Positions 6,689-8,038 of a stretch of 8,038 nt of DNA are shown here, piece by piece. The first letter of the stretch is position 1; each line of letters starts with the position of its first letter. The translations under genes were made by a program, and so were the position numbers. Origin of the DNA: Phycisphaerae bacterium (GTDB taxonomy: Bacteria; Planctomycetota; Phycisphaerae; UBA1845). The notes under the pieces are model-generated. The model saw only the letters and a list, made by a program, of their open reading frames with translations. It was not told the origin of the DNA and did no database searches. The stretch lies in the NCBI GenBank assembly GCA_028277545.1, contig JANQGB010000553.1, positions 1-8,038 of the forward strand. The letters run 5' to 3'.

Positions 6689-7345
6689 CTACGGGGAGTT
6701 GCCGGTCGCCGTCGCTCCGCCACCGAGGCCGCGACCGCGGCCACCGCCCCCACCTCGATTACGCTGCTGAGTGCCGCCGTTGCAGCCGGCCCCGCGCCCG
6801 CGCTTGTTGGGGCAGCTCTGGCAGTCTTTTCCGTGGCCGCAGCCACCCTTGCCGCCCAGCAGACCGGCGTCTCCAAGTGGCCCACCCCCGCAACACCGCC
6901 GGGCGCTGCGTCGCACTTCTTTCGACACCACATCGAAGAGCTTCTTCTGCTGGCAGGCCGACAGCTTGGGCCGAACCGCGAGCAGGTAATCGGTCACTCG
7001 CCGCTCCAGGGCGTTGTGGGCAGTTATGCTGCGCTCGACGCAGGCTCGAATGTCGGTGTCGGCCGAGTCTGGCGATTCCAACAACGCAGCCAGCGTCTGG
7101 CGCTCGGTAGCCAGGTCTACCCGAAGCCTGGCCAGATCCTGGTTGAAGGTCGGGTCCGCCTGATCGATTTCCCAGAGGCAGTCAGCATCCAGTTTCAGGC
7201 AGGCTTGCAGCGGATGGCTGCTTACGGGCGCGGTCGCGGCGGTTTCCGCCCGCGGTTTCGACTGGGCCGTTATCGAACCCACCAAGCCGCCCAGGAAGGC
7301 CACGCAGGACAGGATCAGGATCGAGATGGTTGATTTGCGAATCAT
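6689..7345 (-). CDS. Membrane-anchored periplasmic metal-sensor-like protein with Cys/Gly-rich tail
   Basis: A 218-residue protein of the CnrX/Spy-like heavy-metal sensor class. Residues 6-27 form a signal anchor that would place the rest in the periplasm. Residues of about 45-145 are a helical hairpin: DLARLRVDLATERQTLAALL, a short turn (SPDSAD), then a long helix ITAHNALERRVTDYLLAVRP. The two places where relatives carry LTxxQ read LDADC (Cys56) and LSACQ (Cys131). Other possible ligands are His44, Cys49, Cys102 and His110. From residue 151 the protein turns into a tail rich in Gly, Arg and Cys (151, 152, 169, 175, 178, 188), with GCGHGKDCQSC as its core. The ATG overlaps the stop of the anti-sigma gene (ATGA), and GGAGGA sits 6 bases upstream, so the two are translationally coupled. 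The signal sensed is not shown by sequence; a Spy/CpxP-like chaperone role is the main alternative. Confidence 0.75.
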   Translation of the reverse strand: MIRKSTISILILSCVAFLGGLVGSITAQSKPRAETAATAPVSSHPLQACLKLDADCLWEIDQADPTFNQDLARLRVDLATERQTLAALLESPDSADTDIRACVERSITAHNALERRVTDYLLAVRPKLSACQQKKLFDVVSKEVRRSARRCCGGGPLGDAGLLGGKGGCGHGKDCQSCPNKRGRGAGCNGGTQQRNRGGGGGRGRGLGGGATATGNSP

Positions 7346-7830
7346 GGTGCGTCCTCCGGCTGGTCCGGCTCGGGCATGTCGAGCGCCGCCCGCAGGCCGG
7401 TGGCCGATACATACGCCAGTTCGTCGAGCCCCAATGGTTCAATCAACTCGTCCGGCGACACCGCGGCAGGCTCCGCGCTACCCGGCGGCGCAGCGCCCAT
7501 AGGCACGGCGAATCGCCCGGCAGTCCAGCCCAGGCCCAAGGCCACTACGATGCTGGCTGCCGCCCGAACCAGAGCCGGTGATGTTCGCGGCAACCAGCCG
7601 GCATCGCGCCGGACCTCTATCTCCAATGTCGACCGCAAGGCAGGCCAGAGGTTCGGCGCAGTCTCCTCCTCCGACCATGTCCCCAGGGCGGCCCAGGTTG
7701 AGCGCAATCCCTCGACGGTATCGGCGCATCGTGGGCACGCGTCGACGTGCTGTTGCACTTCGCCCGCGTGCGGCGGCTCCAGCTCGCCGGAGATCAGTCG
7801 GATCAGATGTCCGTCATCCGGGCAAGACAT
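7342..7830 (-). CDS. Zinc-finger anti-sigma factor, single-pass membrane protein
   Basis: A 162-residue protein predicted to hold the upstream sigma factor inactive at the membrane. The N-terminal cytoplasmic part carries a zinc-binding anti-sigma motif: Cys3, then His28-x3-Cys32-x2-Cys35 (HVDACPRC). A single membrane span runs from about 86 to 109 (ALVRAAASIVVALGLGWTAG). The periplasmic tail (110-162) is Pro/Ala-rich and acidic, ending in EPDQPEDAP. The start at 7830 is set by GGAG 7 bases upstream and puts the first zinc ligand at residue 3, as is usual. A longer in-frame start at 7902 exists but lacks support. It lies 4 bases after the sigma gene, whose stop falls inside the ribosome-binding spacer, and overlaps the sensor gene by 4 bases. 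This arrangement recalls the cnr (sigma, anti-sigma, sensor) system. Release of sigma by the sensor is inference. Confidence 0.85.
   Translation of the reverse strand: MSCPDDGHLIRLISGELEPPHAGEVQQHVDACPRCADTVEGLRSTWAALGTWSEEETAPNLWPALRSTLEIEVRRDAGWLPRTSPALVRAAASIVVALGLGWTAGRFAVPMGAAPPGSAEPAAVSPDELIEPLGLDELAYVSATGLRAALDMPEPDQPEDAP
7352..7357 (-). promoter_or_regulatory. Ribosome-binding site of the sensor gene, inside the anti-sigma gene
   Basis: GGAGGA (read on the minus strand) sits 6 bases before the sensor ATG and lies within the last codons of the anti-sigma gene, supporting coupled translation of the two. Confidence 0.75.
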
Positions 7831-7834
7831 ACTT

Positions 7835-8038
7835 TCACTCCGTCTCTTGAACGTACGGCCCGCCGCCATCCTGCGGTTTTTTTGCAGGCCTCGGCGACTC
7901 AACCGACGCGAGGTCCTTACGCAACTGCCGATAAGCCCGCACCAGGCACGATTCGACGGCGGATTCGGACCAGCCGGTAATACCGGCCACCTGGCGCATG
8001 GTTCGCCCTTCGAACCGGTGCAGGACGACCGCCAGCCG
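7835..8038 (-). CDS. ECF-type RNA polymerase sigma factor (partial, C-terminal 67 residues)
   Basis: The gene enters from the right edge; only the end is present. The visible residues are sigma region 4.2, a helix-turn-helix that reads the -35 element: RLAVVLHRFEGRTMRQVA, then GITGWSESAVESCLVRAYRQ and LRKDL. The phrase in which the second helix ends in ESAVESCLVRAYRQLR matches the usual sigma-70 pattern of S-x-x-A/T-V-x-x-x-x-x-R-A. A short hydrophilic tail of about 24 residues follows (ASVESPRPAKKPQDGGG...). It contains two lysines coded by an A7 run (7877-7883). The gene stops 4 bases before the anti-sigma start, which fits the common ECF sigma / anti-sigma pairing. Regions 1.2-3 and the promoter are outside the window, so the ECF group cannot be assigned. 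Confidence 0.88.
   Translation of the reverse strand, partial: RLAVVLHRFEGRTMRQVAGITGWSESAVESCLVRAYRQLRKDLASVESPRPAKKPQDGGGPYVQETE
7838..7841 (-). promoter_or_regulatory. Ribosome-binding site deciding the anti-sigma start
   Basis: GGAG on the minus strand, 7 bases before the ATG at 7830, embedded in the last codons of the sigma gene. It argues for separate initiation of the anti-sigma factor rather than use of the upstream ATG at 7902. Confidence 0.75.

Noticed and set aside
7831..7902. Upstream extension of the anti-sigma gene to an ATG at 7902
   Set aside because: It overlaps the sigma coding sequence and places 24 basic residues before the zinc ligand. GGAG supports the start at 7830.
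1..8038. CRISPR array, insertion sequence, attachment site or rRNA/tRNA gene
   Set aside because: No regularly spaced direct repeats, no transposase or integrase, no terminal inverted repeats around a gene, and no RNA gene pattern was seen on reading both strands.

Overview
The window is GC-rich bacterial DNA with densely packed genes. The organism is probably a member of the Planctomycetota or a related group, but this is inference. It rests on a b558-type succinate dehydrogenase, a lipoprotein with a glycine run just after the lipobox, an exported transglutaminase-like protein, and an ECF sigma / zinc-finger anti-sigma / periplasmic metal-sensor-type module. No rRNA, marker gene or database search supports it.

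Region 1 (1-3090, + strand) is a respiratory operon in the order sdhC-sdhA-sdhB: the C-terminal half of a diheme b558-type membrane anchor, the FAD flavoprotein and the three-cluster iron-sulfur subunit. Together they form complex II, which oxidises succinate to fumarate and passes electrons to quinone in the membrane. All key residues checked are present, so the operon looks functional. The start of sdhC is outside the window.

Region 2 (3091-3799) is about 700 bases without a convincing gene. It holds a hairpin behind sdhB, two compact perfect hairpins that look like a REP-type dispersed repeat, and a candidate promoter just ahead of the next gene.

Region 3 (3800-6643, + strand) holds three genes separated by about 60 bases each: an exported transglutaminase-like protein with an intact Cys-His-Asp triad, a small lipoprotein built from two copies of a cysteine-paired unit, and a RimJ/RimL-type GNAT acetyltransferase. 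The first two act outside the cytoplasmic membrane and the third in the cytoplasm. Each start was set by a good Shine-Dalgarno sequence.

Region 4 (6689-8038, - strand, convergent with region 3) is a signalling operon read from the right edge: the region-4 end of an ECF sigma factor, a membrane-anchored zinc-finger anti-sigma factor, and a membrane-anchored periplasmic protein of the CnrX/Spy-like class with an unusual Cys/Gly/Arg-rich tail. The genes are tightly coupled (a 4-base gap, then an ATGA overlap). The likely logic is that the periplasmic protein detects a metal or redox signal and relieves inhibition of the sigma factor by the anti-sigma factor. The most notable points are the Cys-substituted sensor and its tail, the duplicated lipoprotein domain, and an A7 run in the sigma gene in the phase of a slippery heptamer.
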